From assembly GCA_018369555.1 (NCBI GenBank), contig JAGZCC010000039.1, forward strand, positions 1 to 19,957: a stretch of 19,957 nucleotides of DNA. Reading direction: 5' to 3'. Shown here in pieces: positions 8,247 to 16,117 of the stretch (positions within the stretch are counted from its first letter, which is position 1; every line of letters begins with the position of its first letter). The stretch comes from Thomasclavelia spiroformis (lineage in GTDB: Bacteria; Bacillota_I; Bacilli_A; Erysipelotrichales; Coprobacillaceae). The notes beneath the pieces are model-generated. The model ran no database searches, was not told where the DNA came from, and worked only from the letters and a program-made list of their open reading frames with translations. Both the position numbers and the translations under genes were made by a program.

Positions 8247-9074
8247 TTATTCAATCCAATATTTATCATTTGCAAAATCATATACCAAACACTTATCATG
8301 TCCAGAAAATAAATAATCACTATCTATACTATTAAACATATGAGTTATACGATTTATAGCATTATAGATATTTTCAAACTCACTAGGTATAATAGTTTCA
8401 TCATTTTTATATAATACAAAAATATTACGATTACTTCCTTGATACCCTTTAAAATAAGCTCTATTTGTATCATAAAAAGTAATTAAATAACTATATAGTT
8501 TATCGTTCAAATCATCCATAGAATCATATAAATATATCTCATATTTATCATCTAACATATAATATATTAATGTCACAAATAAATAATCATTTCCTTTTTT
8601 TAGTATTCGATAATGATACTCACCACCAAAACTTAGATTTTCCAATGAATCATAACAATCCTTTAAAACTATATCAATAAATTTTCTTTGTGCCTTATTT
8701 AAATAACAAATTTGTTTAGGCTTTTCTTGATCCATTTCCTTAACTAATTTCATAAACTTTTTAATCACAGCATCATCAGTATCAATAACATAATCCCAAA
8801 CAATTATTTTTATAAAATATGGATTAGATTTCAATCCTGTATGATATATCAGTTCTTGTTCTAATTCTAAACAATTTTTTAAAACAATATCTTCTTTTCT
8901 ATTTACACTATCAATAATTTGATCATTATAAATAAATTCATAAAACTTACATTTATTCAATAACAACTTCTCATTAATTATTACACTTAACATTTTAAAT
9001 GTTATATTTTCATCAACATCTATTGTTATTTTATTTTCCTTATATGCTACTTTTAGTCGAAATTTATTAATCAT
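8247..9074 (-). CDS. hypothetical protein, third gene of the primase-helicase operon
   Basis: A 275-residue soluble protein I do not recognise. Residues 1-60 look like an alternating beta/alpha ubiquitin-like or pRiA4b-ORF3-like start (FRLKVAYKENK), but this resemblance is too weak to name. The middle is charged and helical, and the C-terminal ~100 residues are rich in Tyr and Asp with beta character. There are no membrane segments or catalytic motifs I can name. I chose ATG at 9074, where GGGGG (9080-9084) lies 5 nt upstream. A GTG at 9098 in the same frame has no binding site and would overlap the previous gene by 8 bp. The gene follows the exonuclease gene by 16 bp and ends at a terminator, so it belongs to that operon. 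Confidence 0.72.
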   Translation of the reverse strand: MINKFRLKVAYKENKITIDVDENITFKMLSVIINEKLLLNKCKFYEFIYNDQIIDSVNRKEDIVLKNCLELEQELIYHTGLKSNPYFIKIIVWDYVIDTDDAVIKKFMKLVKEMDQEKPKQICYLNKAQRKFIDIVLKDCYDSLENLSFGGEYHYRILKKGNDYLFVTLIYYMLDDKYEIYLYDSMDDLNDKLYSYLITFYDTNRAYFKGYQGSNRNIFVLYKNDETIIPSEFENIYNAINRITHMFNSIDSDYLFSGHDKCLVYDFANDKYWIE

Positions 9075-9079
9075 TTTAT

Positions 9080-9084
9080 CCCCC
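9080..9084 (-). promoter_or_regulatory. unusual G-rich ribosome binding site deciding the 9074 start
   Basis: On the minus strand GGGGGAT stands where AGGAGG is normally found, 5 nt before ATG at 9074. It can pair with the anti-Shine-Dalgarno sequence using one G-U pair. The same GGGGGAT at the same distance precedes the primase-helicase gene. Confidence 0.5.
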
Positions 9085-9090
9085 ACAAAG

Positions 9091-9876
9091 CTATTCACTT
9101 ATTTTAAAAAGAACTGCTGCCATGTGCTTACATTTATTACCACTAGAAGCATTTGGACAATCACAAACTATTTTCTTTATGCTATTTTTATTAAATTCAA
9201 TTGATATCATATGTGTGATATCTTCTTTTACAGAAGCAACTATTTGTTTACCTCCATAATAAATAACATCAACTAAATTATCCTCATAATATTTTTTACC
9301 TTGTTCAATAACTAATGGTTCAAATAATAACTTCCATTTATTCAAATATGACTTTTCAAGTTTACCATTTTTATATGCTTCAATTTGTTCAAAACAATAT
9401 CTAGTTGCCTTTACATCTTCCAATGCATCATGAGCTGCAAAATTGTATCCAAAATATTTAGCACACGTTGATAATGATTGCCATTTATAACCTCCATGAT
9501 ATCCTCTTTCACCATAAATATAAGCAAAATCTTTCATTGGATCTTTAAATACATACTTACTTATATCTATTCCATAATTCTTTAACATCCCTTGTTCAAA
9601 AGCAATATTATAACATACAATAAATTCACTATTATCAAATATTTCTATTATCCTATCAATGTAACTTTCAAAACAAAGTTTATCTTTTACCATCAATGGT
9701 GAAATACCATGTATTCTTTGAGCACTTGGCCAAGAAAAGCGATGCTTAGGTCTACATAATTCATTAATTAAAACTTCATCATCTTGGTTAACGATGGCTA
9801 CTTGTACAACTTCATCATTATGATATCTGTTGACTCCAGTAGTCTCAAAATCTAAAACCACATACTTATTTTTCAT
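9091..9876 (-). CDS. DEDDh 3'-5' exonuclease (DnaQ-like) with C-terminal SWIM zinc finger
   Basis: A 261-residue protein. The N-terminal ~170 residues are a DnaQ/RNase T-type exonuclease: LDFETTG carries the first Asp/Glu pair, NIAFEQGML the central motif, and HDALEDVKAT the catalytic His and last Asp. The C-terminus has CDCPNASSGNKCKH, which fits the SWIM zinc-finger pattern CxC-x8-CxH and likely binds DNA or protein. I chose ATG at 9876, with GAGG 7 nt upstream, over GTG at 9882, which overlaps that site. It is 59 bp downstream of the primase-helicase gene and 16 bp upstream of the hypothetical gene, so it may trim DNA or RNA ends made or exposed by that helicase. The partnership is inferred. 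Confidence 0.85.
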   Translation of the reverse strand: MKNKYVVLDFETTGVNRYHNDEVVQVAIVNQDDEVLINELCRPKHRFSWPSAQRIHGISPLMVKDKLCFESYIDRIIEIFDNSEFIVCYNIAFEQGMLKNYGIDISKYVFKDPMKDFAYIYGERGYHGGYKWQSLSTCAKYFGYNFAAHDALEDVKATRYCFEQIEAYKNGKLEKSYLNKWKLLFEPLVIEQGKKYYEDNLVDVIYYGGKQIVASVKEDITHMISIEFNKNSIKKIVCDCPNASSGNKCKHMAAVLFKISE

Positions 9877-9935
9877 ACTCACACCTCATGTAAATAAAGT
9901 TTATCATAATTTATTAAATCATGCCATTTATATTA

Positions 9936-12662
9936 TTAATTACTATTATACTTCATTAATTTATTAACATCATTAATTATTTCTTCAATAATTTCAACAT
10001 TATCTAACCTAATCGCTGTTGAATTTAAACTTTGTTTTTCTAAATAACTTGTATTCGGTAACCATAAAATTCTATTATCAATAATTAGATTATCAATATT
10101 TATTTCACTAAATATAATCTTTACCCCTAAACTATTTAGATAATTTAACACATCACCCATTTCATTTACTTTTTTTACAATAATAACAATATTTATCCCC
10201 GAATACAAAAGTTCTTGAATGAAATTATAAATTTGTTTTATTCTAGAAATTTTTATTTTACTACTAAAAATTATAATTTCTTTTTTAGCATTTAACATAT
10301 CTAATCTAAGTACCTCGTAATATTTCATATTACTATAAAAATATCTTTCTAGTACTGTTACATGATCATTTTCTAATAATTTATAACCTTCATGTAAATA
10401 TATTTTTAACCGTTTATTAAACATTTTATTTAACATTAAAATATTATGATCAACATAATCATATACTCGTACCAATTCCTTACCCTCACTAGTACGATGT
10501 AATCTTCCTGAATATTGCTTAGTTCTTCCTTTCCAAGAAAATGGAGTAGCCATAAACATTGTTTCTAAATTAGGTAAATCAAATCCTTCACCAATTAATT
10601 TACATGAAGCTAATAATATATAATTAAAATTATTTGCATACTTTAAATGCTCTAATATTTTTTCTTTATCTCTTTTCTTTGTTTCTCCTAAATATAAATA
10701 AACATTTTCATCTACATGAATTAACTGTTTATAAAGATATTTCAGATGTTCAATTCGATCTGATAAAATAATGATATTTCGATTCTCTTTAAATTCTTTA
10801 ATAACATCATTTATAATCAAATGATTTCTTTTTTGATTCTTACATAATATATCAATAATCATATTAAAATCTCTATCTTCTTCAACTAAACAAACCGAGG
10901 TGAATCGAGGAATCAAAATTTGATCATAATCACGATATTCAACGATATCTTTTTCATCAATTTTAAAAACAATCTCACCCAAATACATATTTGTAATTAA
11001 CTCTTGTCCATCTTGTCTTTGAGGTGTTGCAGTAAAACCATATATCCTTTTAGCATTTATATTTTTTATTAATGTTCTATATGTATTACTTGCCACATGA
11101 TGACATTCATCAATAATAACTAATCCATATTGCTGTAATTTAGATATCTCATTAATATTTATTAATGATTGAATGGTAGCTACATCAATCTTTCCTTTTA
11201 ATCGTTTTTTGTTCCCAGTATATTCACCAATATAATGCTCCTTTTTTAACTTAGCCCTAGGGTACTCTAAAAAATTATCTATTTGACATTTCCATTGTTT
11301 TAATAATTCTTTACTTGGTAAAACAATTAATGTACTAATTTTATATTTGGCAATAATTGATAAAGCCATAACTGTTTTACCTGAACCCGTTGGCGATTCT
11401 AATATACCGATATTATGTTTGGTTAACTCTTGAACTGCTTTATTTTGATAATCAAAAAGTTCTCCTTTAAAACTAATATCAATTTCATTACCAATATTTG
11501 TATACTCATGAATGATTAATCTTTGATTAAATGTCTTAATCATTTTTTCTTTTAAACCCCTAGGAATATAAATATATTCATCACTCACCTCAAATTCAGA
11601 TAAAACCGCTGGAGTTTCTTTATAATAAATCGGTCGATGCATTTTCTGTAATTTGAAATATTCAGGATTCCATACTGTTGCTAGTTTCTTAATAATATTT
11701 AAAGTAATTGCATTTAAATCAAGACGATATATTTTTAACATTGTATTTTCGATTACTTTTATTTCTTTATTTATTTTAGCATCCATTGTTTCACTTATAC
11801 CATAAGATAATATAGATTCATTAGATATTTGAATAATTTTATCAACATCAACAATATCCATCTTTCTAATACTAGCTAAATATGCAAATTGACTGTCAGC
11901 TAATGAATAATTTTTCTTTTTTATTACCATTCCATTTTCATCTATAAATAATGTATTAGTATTATTTATTGCATCATATTGTAGCGGTAATACAATCAAA
12001 TTACCAAATCCCCCTATTGGCATTGTATCTTGATTTGGAAACATTCTATCAAAAGAACTATATGACAAATTTTTATTAACTTTCATCGCCTCATTTAACA
12101 GAAAAAAACCTAACTTTCTTGCTTTATATGACTCTATTGCAGACTCAAAAAAAATCCATAAATGCCCACCATTTCCTGACTTTGAACGTTCCATCAAACA
12201 ATCAATTCCATATCTTTTAGCAACTCGATAAACACTAAGCATTGCATCAAACCAATCATCTTCATCAAAATCAATTGCTAATAAATAACATGTATTATCT
12301 TTTAACAATGGATACAATCCCACTAAATGATCTTTTTCTTTAATATGTTTTTTTATTATTTCATCACTTAAAGCAATAAAATCTGCATTATGGCATTTAG
12401 AGCATTTCTTTCTTCCATTTTCAAAATAACACATATCCTTTTTATTTCTATTATAACAAGGAACATAAAATGATTTAATATAATATCGTGCAAAAATATC
12501 ATCTCGTCCTCTAAAATAACTCCTATACATTTTAATTTTTTCTAATGCATTTAATTTTATTATATCGTCAAAAATATACCCATATCCTTTTAATAATTCT
12601 CTCAATTTTTGATTTTCCTCTTTCAAAAAACGATTTTCTTTTAATAAATCATCTATATTCAT
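9936..12662 (-). CDS. TOTE-type primase-helicase: AEP primase, SF2 helicase, PLD-like domain
   Basis: A 908-residue multidomain protein. Residues 1-25 are a short coiled coil. Cys69, Cys78, Cys87 and Cys90 form a likely zinc knuckle. The archaeo-eukaryotic primase domain has AIDFD (Asp131, Asp133), GNGGHLW (His167) and FDRMFPNQD near 204-212. The SF2 helicase follows: SPTGSGKT (423-430), DECH (518-521), TATP (544-547), GEGFDLP near 691, and QYSGRLHR (716-723). Residues ~775-890 look like a PLD fold, but the expected HxK is replaced by IDNLIIDNRILW, so the nuclease is probably inactive. This architecture matches primase-helicases described in TOTE conflict systems. ATG at 12662 is preferred to TTG at 12674 because GGGGG lies between them. 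First gene of a three-gene operon. Confidence 0.88.
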   Translation of the reverse strand: MNIDDLLKENRFLKEENQKLRELLKGYGYIFDDIIKLNALEKIKMYRSYFRGRDDIFARYYIKSFYVPCYNRNKKDMCYFENGRKKCSKCHNADFIALSDEIIKKHIKEKDHLVGLYPLLKDNTCYLLAIDFDEDDWFDAMLSVYRVAKRYGIDCLMERSKSGNGGHLWIFFESAIESYKARKLGFFLLNEAMKVNKNLSYSSFDRMFPNQDTMPIGGFGNLIVLPLQYDAINNTNTLFIDENGMVIKKKNYSLADSQFAYLASIRKMDIVDVDKIIQISNESILSYGISETMDAKINKEIKVIENTMLKIYRLDLNAITLNIIKKLATVWNPEYFKLQKMHRPIYYKETPAVLSEFEVSDEYIYIPRGLKEKMIKTFNQRLIIHEYTNIGNEIDISFKGELFDYQNKAVQELTKHNIGILESPTGSGKTVMALSIIAKYKISTLIVLPSKELLKQWKCQIDNFLEYPRAKLKKEHYIGEYTGNKKRLKGKIDVATIQSLININEISKLQQYGLVIIDECHHVASNTYRTLIKNINAKRIYGFTATPQRQDGQELITNMYLGEIVFKIDEKDIVEYRDYDQILIPRFTSVCLVEEDRDFNMIIDILCKNQKRNHLIINDVIKEFKENRNIIILSDRIEHLKYLYKQLIHVDENVYLYLGETKKRDKEKILEHLKYANNFNYILLASCKLIGEGFDLPNLETMFMATPFSWKGRTKQYSGRLHRTSEGKELVRVYDYVDHNILMLNKMFNKRLKIYLHEGYKLLENDHVTVLERYFYSNMKYYEVLRLDMLNAKKEIIIFSSKIKISRIKQIYNFIQELLYSGINIVIIVKKVNEMGDVLNYLNSLGVKIIFSEINIDNLIIDNRILWLPNTSYLEKQSLNSTAIRLDNVEIIEEIINDVNKLMKYNSN

Positions 12663-12667
12663 AACAT

Positions 12668-12672
12668 CCCCC
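12668..12672 (-). promoter_or_regulatory. G-rich ribosome binding site of the primase-helicase gene
   Basis: GGGGGAT on the minus strand, 5 nt before ATG at 12662. It is identical in sequence and spacing to the site before the third gene of the same operon. Confidence 0.5.
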
Positions 12673-12724
12673 AATATAAATTCACATTTAAAAAATTTAT
12701 TTTACACATACCCTGCTTTCATAT

Positions 12725-12740
12725 AAATAGTATACTATTT
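12725..12740. promoter_or_regulatory. perfect 16-bp palindrome in the divergent control region, candidate operator
   Basis: AAATAGTATACTATTT is its own reverse complement over all 16 bases. It lies between the divergent primase-helicase and Nudix-helicase operons, about 63 bp before the primase-helicase ATG and about 95 bp before the Nudix ATG. It is the right size for a homodimeric repressor site and contains TATACT, a possible -10, on both strands. No regulator gene is in the window. The operator role is inferred. Confidence 0.45.
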
Positions 12741-12784
12741 TATAATACAAATATCTTAAAATAGTGTTTAATTTTTCACATTTC

Positions 12785-12813
12785 TTTAAATAAATAGCTA
12801 ATATTGTTATAAT
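12785..12813 (+). promoter_or_regulatory. promoter of the Nudix-helicase operon
   Basis: TATAAT (12808-12813) is preceded at 17 bp by TTTAAA (12785-12790), a 4/6 match to the -35 consensus. The predicted start near 12820 leaves a leader of about 15 nt containing GAAGGTGA. Confidence 0.6.
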
Positions 12814-12834
12814 ATCGAATGGGAAGGTGATTAA

Positions 12835-13221
12835 ATGAAAACAATAAAAGTTGCTGCTGCAATTATAAAAAATGACAATAAAATATTGATTGCTAGTAGA
12901 AAAACAGGTGAATTTGCAGGAATGTTTGAATTTCCTGGCGGAAAAGTAGAACCTGGAGAAACAAGTAAACAAGCTCTAATTAGAGAAATTCAAGAAGAAT
13001 TGGAAACATCTATAAATATTGATGAATTTTTCATGAATGTTAATTATACATATCCAACATTTATCTTAGATATGGATTGCTTTATTTGTTCATTAAAAGA
13101 TGAACAAATAACATTAAATGTTCATGATGCAATTAAATGGATCACACTAGATCAACAAGATATTAATTGGATTCCAGCTGATATTCAAATTATTGAAAAA
13201 CTCAAAGAACGAGGAATCTAA
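12835..13221 (+). CDS. MutT-type Nudix hydrolase
   Basis: A 128-residue Nudix protein, probably hydrolysing oxidised or modified nucleoside triphosphates to the monophosphate and PPi. The Nudix box begins at Gly36 in FPGGKVEPGET and continues to REIQEELE (50-57), with the metal-binding glutamates present. The final glycine of the strict consensus is Glu57. AAGG in GGGAAGGTGA lies about 7 nt before the ATG. The stop is 2 bp before the start of the helicase gene, so the two are probably co-translated. That coupling points to a job beside the helicase rather than general nucleotide-pool cleaning. The true substrate could be another nucleotide. Confidence 0.9.
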   Translation: MKTIKVAAAIIKNDNKILIASRKTGEFAGMFEFPGGKVEPGETSKQALIREIQEELETSINIDEFFMNVNYTYPTFILDMDCFICSLKDEQITLNVHDAIKWITLDQQDINWIPADIQIIEKLKERGI

Positions 13222-13223
13222 AC

Positions 13224-16085
13224 ATGACTCTAACATTACAATCAAACATAAATTTACATCCACTAAATACAGTTAATCAAACATATCAACCACAATTACT
13301 ATTCAATGATTACAAACAAGGTATGAAACTATCATATGAAATAATTCAACAATTAAACTCATGTGATAGTTTTCAATTATCAATTGCCTTCATTAGTTTA
13401 TCCGGACTAGCTACACTAAAACAAACATTACTAGATTTACAAAACAAAAACATTTCTGGTAAAATCATTACTTCAACTTATTTAGGTTTTAACGAACCAA
13501 AAGTATTCAAAGAATTACTTAAATTCAATAACTTAGAAATAAGAATATATGATGATCCTAAAATTGGTTTTCATCCAAAAGGTTATATTTTCAAAAAAAA
13601 TAATACATATAACATTATCATTGGTAGCTCTAATTTAACCCAAAATGCACTATCAATAAACCAAGAATGGAATTTAAAACTCTCTTCAACATATAATAGC
13701 AATATTTCAAAACAAGTTTTAAAAGAATTTGATCAACAATGGCAAAATTCATTTCCTCTAACAAACCAATGGATCAATGACTACAGCAAAACATACACTA
13801 AACTAAAAAATAAAACACAACTAAAAACAAATCCAAAAATCAAACCCAACAAAATGCAAATAGCTGCATTAAATGCACTAAAATCAATTAGAAATGAAAA
13901 CAAAAATAAAGCCTTATTAATATCTGCAACAGGTACCGGTAAAACTTATTTAAGTGCTTTTGATGTCAAAGCATTTAATCCAAAAAGAATGCTTTTTGTA
14001 GTTCATCGAGAAAACATTGCACAAAACGCCATGATATCATTTCAAAAAATAATCAACAATCATAGTTTTGGCATTTTTACTGGTAATAAAAAAGAAACCG
14101 ATGCTGATTACATCTTTTCAACAATTCAAACAATCCATAAACAAGAATATCGTAAAATGTTTAATCCAGATGATTTTGATTACATCATTATCAATGAAGT
14201 TCATCGAGCTGGGGCTAATTCTTATCAAGAATTAATAAATTATTTTAAACCGAAGTTTATGTTAGGAATGTCTGCTACTCCTGAAAGAAGCGATGATTTT
14301 GATATTTATCAAATGTTTGATTATAACATTGCTTATGAAATTCGTTTACAACAGGCAATGGAATATGATTTACTTTGTCCTTTTCATTATTATGGAATAA
14401 CTGATTTACAAGTCAATGGAGTATCACTGGAAGATAAAAGTGATTTTAATTACCTAACTTCGCAAAGTCGTGTTGATCATATTATTGAACAAATAAATAA
14501 CTATGGATTTTCAGGTGAACGTGTTCGTGGTTTAGTCTTTTGTAGTCGTAAAGATGAAGCTAAAGAGTTATCAAATTTATTTAATCAACGTGGTTATAAA
14601 ACTGTTGCTTTAACTGGTGAAGATGATGAAAATAAAAGACGTGATGCTATGGATAAACTCGAAACAGATGATTCAGTTGATTATCTAGATTATATTTTTA
14701 CAGTTGATATTTTTAATGAAGGAATTGATATTCCTAAAGTTAATCAAGTAATTATGCTTCGACCAACCGAGTCAGCAATTATATTTGTACAACAATTAGG
14801 TCGTGGTTTACGCAAAGATTATTCAAAGGAATATGTGGTTGTGATTGATTTTATTGGTAATTATGAAAAAAACTTTTTAATTCCAATTGCTTTAAGTGGT
14901 AATCAAAGTTATAACAAAGATACATTAAGAAGATTTGTTAGTGAGGGTTCTTTACTTATACCTGGAGCTTCAACAATTAATTTTGATCATATTTCAAAAA
15001 AGAAAATATTTGAATCAATTGATAAAGCTAATTTTTCTGATATAAAAATCATCAAAGAAAGTTATTTACAATTAAAACAAAAACTTGGACGCATTCCAAG
15101 TTTACAAGATTTTGATAAATATGATTCTATTGATGTCTTAAGAATTTTTCAAAATAAAAATCTTGGTTCATATCATAAATTTCTATCAAAATACGAAAAA
15201 GATTATTCAATAAAATTCAACCCTATCCAAGAACAATACCTAGCCTACATATCAACGAAACTAGCTTCTGGAAAAAGAGTTCATGAATTAGAAGCAATTA
15301 AGATTTGTATAGAAAATCAATCAGATTTAATTAATAATCTAAAAGAAAAATTAAAAGACGAATATAATATTACTTTATCTAAAATTAGTTACACTACTAT
15401 TATAAATATATTAAGTCAAAATTTTGCAACTGGTGGTGCCAAAACAACCTTTAAAGATGCTATTTTTATTGATAAAAATTTAAAAATATCAGCACAATTT
15501 AAATCTCAATTAAATGACCCAAATTTTAAAAAGCAAATCATAGAACTTATCAATTTTGGTATAACTCGTTATAAAAAAAATTATACCAATACATATAAGG
15601 ACACTTCACTATGCTTATATAAAAAATATACTTATGAAGATGTGTGTCGTTTATTAAATTGGGAAGTAAATGCCGTACCACTCAACATCGGTGGTTACAA
15701 ATACGATCAGCGAACAAATACTATGCCTGTATTTATTAATTATGATAAAGAAGAATGCATAAGCGAAACAATTAAATACGAAGATAAATTAATTGATCAA
15801 AATAAGATAATTTGTTTTTCAAAACCAAAACGTACATTAACATCAGAAGAAGTAGTTAGAATATACAACGAAGATACAAATCATATAAAAATACATCTTT
15901 TTATTAGAAAAAATAAAAATGATCATATTTCAAAAGAATTCTATTACTTAGGACTTATGCACACATATGGAAAACCAATTCAAACAATCATGCCCAACAC
16001 CAATAACAATGTTGTACAATTCACTTATAAACTCGAAAATGAAATTAGAAAAGATATTTTTGATTATATAACTAATAATGACTAA
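13224..16085 (+). CDS. PLD-nuclease/SF2-helicase protein with C-terminal DUF3427-like region
   Basis: A 953-residue protein. Residues ~25-180 form a PLD-type domain with FHPKG (His117, Lys119), GSSNLT (134-139) and Glu148, which looks catalytically intact. The SF2 helicase has SATGTGKT (234-241), SATP (350-353), FNEGIDIP near 497 and QQLGRGLR (523-530). Motif II reads INEVH, with Asn324 in place of the usual Walker B Asp. Residues ~595-950, including YTYEDVCRLLNW and NIGGYKYD, fit the DUF3427 region found at the end of such helicases. GAGGAA at 13211-13216, inside the Nudix gene, is the binding site. Base composition shifts within the gene: C exceeds G near both ends, G exceeds C in the middle. 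Similar proteins occur in defence and repair settings. Confidence 0.88.
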   Translation: MTLTLQSNINLHPLNTVNQTYQPQLLFNDYKQGMKLSYEIIQQLNSCDSFQLSIAFISLSGLATLKQTLLDLQNKNISGKIITSTYLGFNEPKVFKELLKFNNLEIRIYDDPKIGFHPKGYIFKKNNTYNIIIGSSNLTQNALSINQEWNLKLSSTYNSNISKQVLKEFDQQWQNSFPLTNQWINDYSKTYTKLKNKTQLKTNPKIKPNKMQIAALNALKSIRNENKNKALLISATGTGKTYLSAFDVKAFNPKRMLFVVHRENIAQNAMISFQKIINNHSFGIFTGNKKETDADYIFSTIQTIHKQEYRKMFNPDDFDYIIINEVHRAGANSYQELINYFKPKFMLGMSATPERSDDFDIYQMFDYNIAYEIRLQQAMEYDLLCPFHYYGITDLQVNGVSLEDKSDFNYLTSQSRVDHIIEQINNYGFSGERVRGLVFCSRKDEAKELSNLFNQRGYKTVALTGEDDENKRRDAMDKLETDDSVDYLDYIFTVDIFNEGIDIPKVNQVIMLRPTESAIIFVQQLGRGLRKDYSKEYVVVIDFIGNYEKNFLIPIALSGNQSYNKDTLRRFVSEGSLLIPGASTINFDHISKKKIFESIDKANFSDIKIIKESYLQLKQKLGRIPSLQDFDKYDSIDVLRIFQNKNLGSYHKFLSKYEKDYSIKFNPIQEQYLAYISTKLASGKRVHELEAIKICIENQSDLINNLKEKLKDEYNITLSKISYTTIINILSQNFATGGAKTTFKDAIFIDKNLKISAQFKSQLNDPNFKKQIIELINFGITRYKKNYTNTYKDTSLCLYKKYTYEDVCRLLNWEVNAVPLNIGGYKYDQRTNTMPVFINYDKEECISETIKYEDKLIDQNKIICFSKPKRTLTSEEVVRIYNEDTNHIKIHLFIRKNKNDHISKEFYYLGLMHTYGKPIQTIMPNTNNNVVQFTYKLENEIRKDIFDYITNND

Positions 16086-16093
16086 TCTATATT

Positions 16094-16117
16094 AAAAGAC
16101 GTTTAAACGTCTTTTTT
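16094..16117. terminator. bidirectional terminator between the helicase and macro-domain genes
   Basis: AAAAGACGTTT (16094-16104) pairs perfectly with AAACGTCTTTT (16105-16115), leaving a small central loop. On the plus strand it runs into TTTTTT after the helicase stop, and on the minus strand into CTTTTAAT after the macro-domain gene. It separates two convergent genes only 31 bp apart. Confidence 0.9.

Noticed and set aside
8873..9098. GTG at 9098 as the start of the unrecognised protein
   Set aside because: No binding site precedes it and it would overlap the exonuclease stop, while ATG at 9074 has a G-rich site 5 nt upstream.
12697..12972. Open frame on the minus strand over the Nudix gene start
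   Set aside because: It is antisense to the Nudix gene and its promoter, and its Phe/Cys/Tyr-rich translation looks like a shadow frame.
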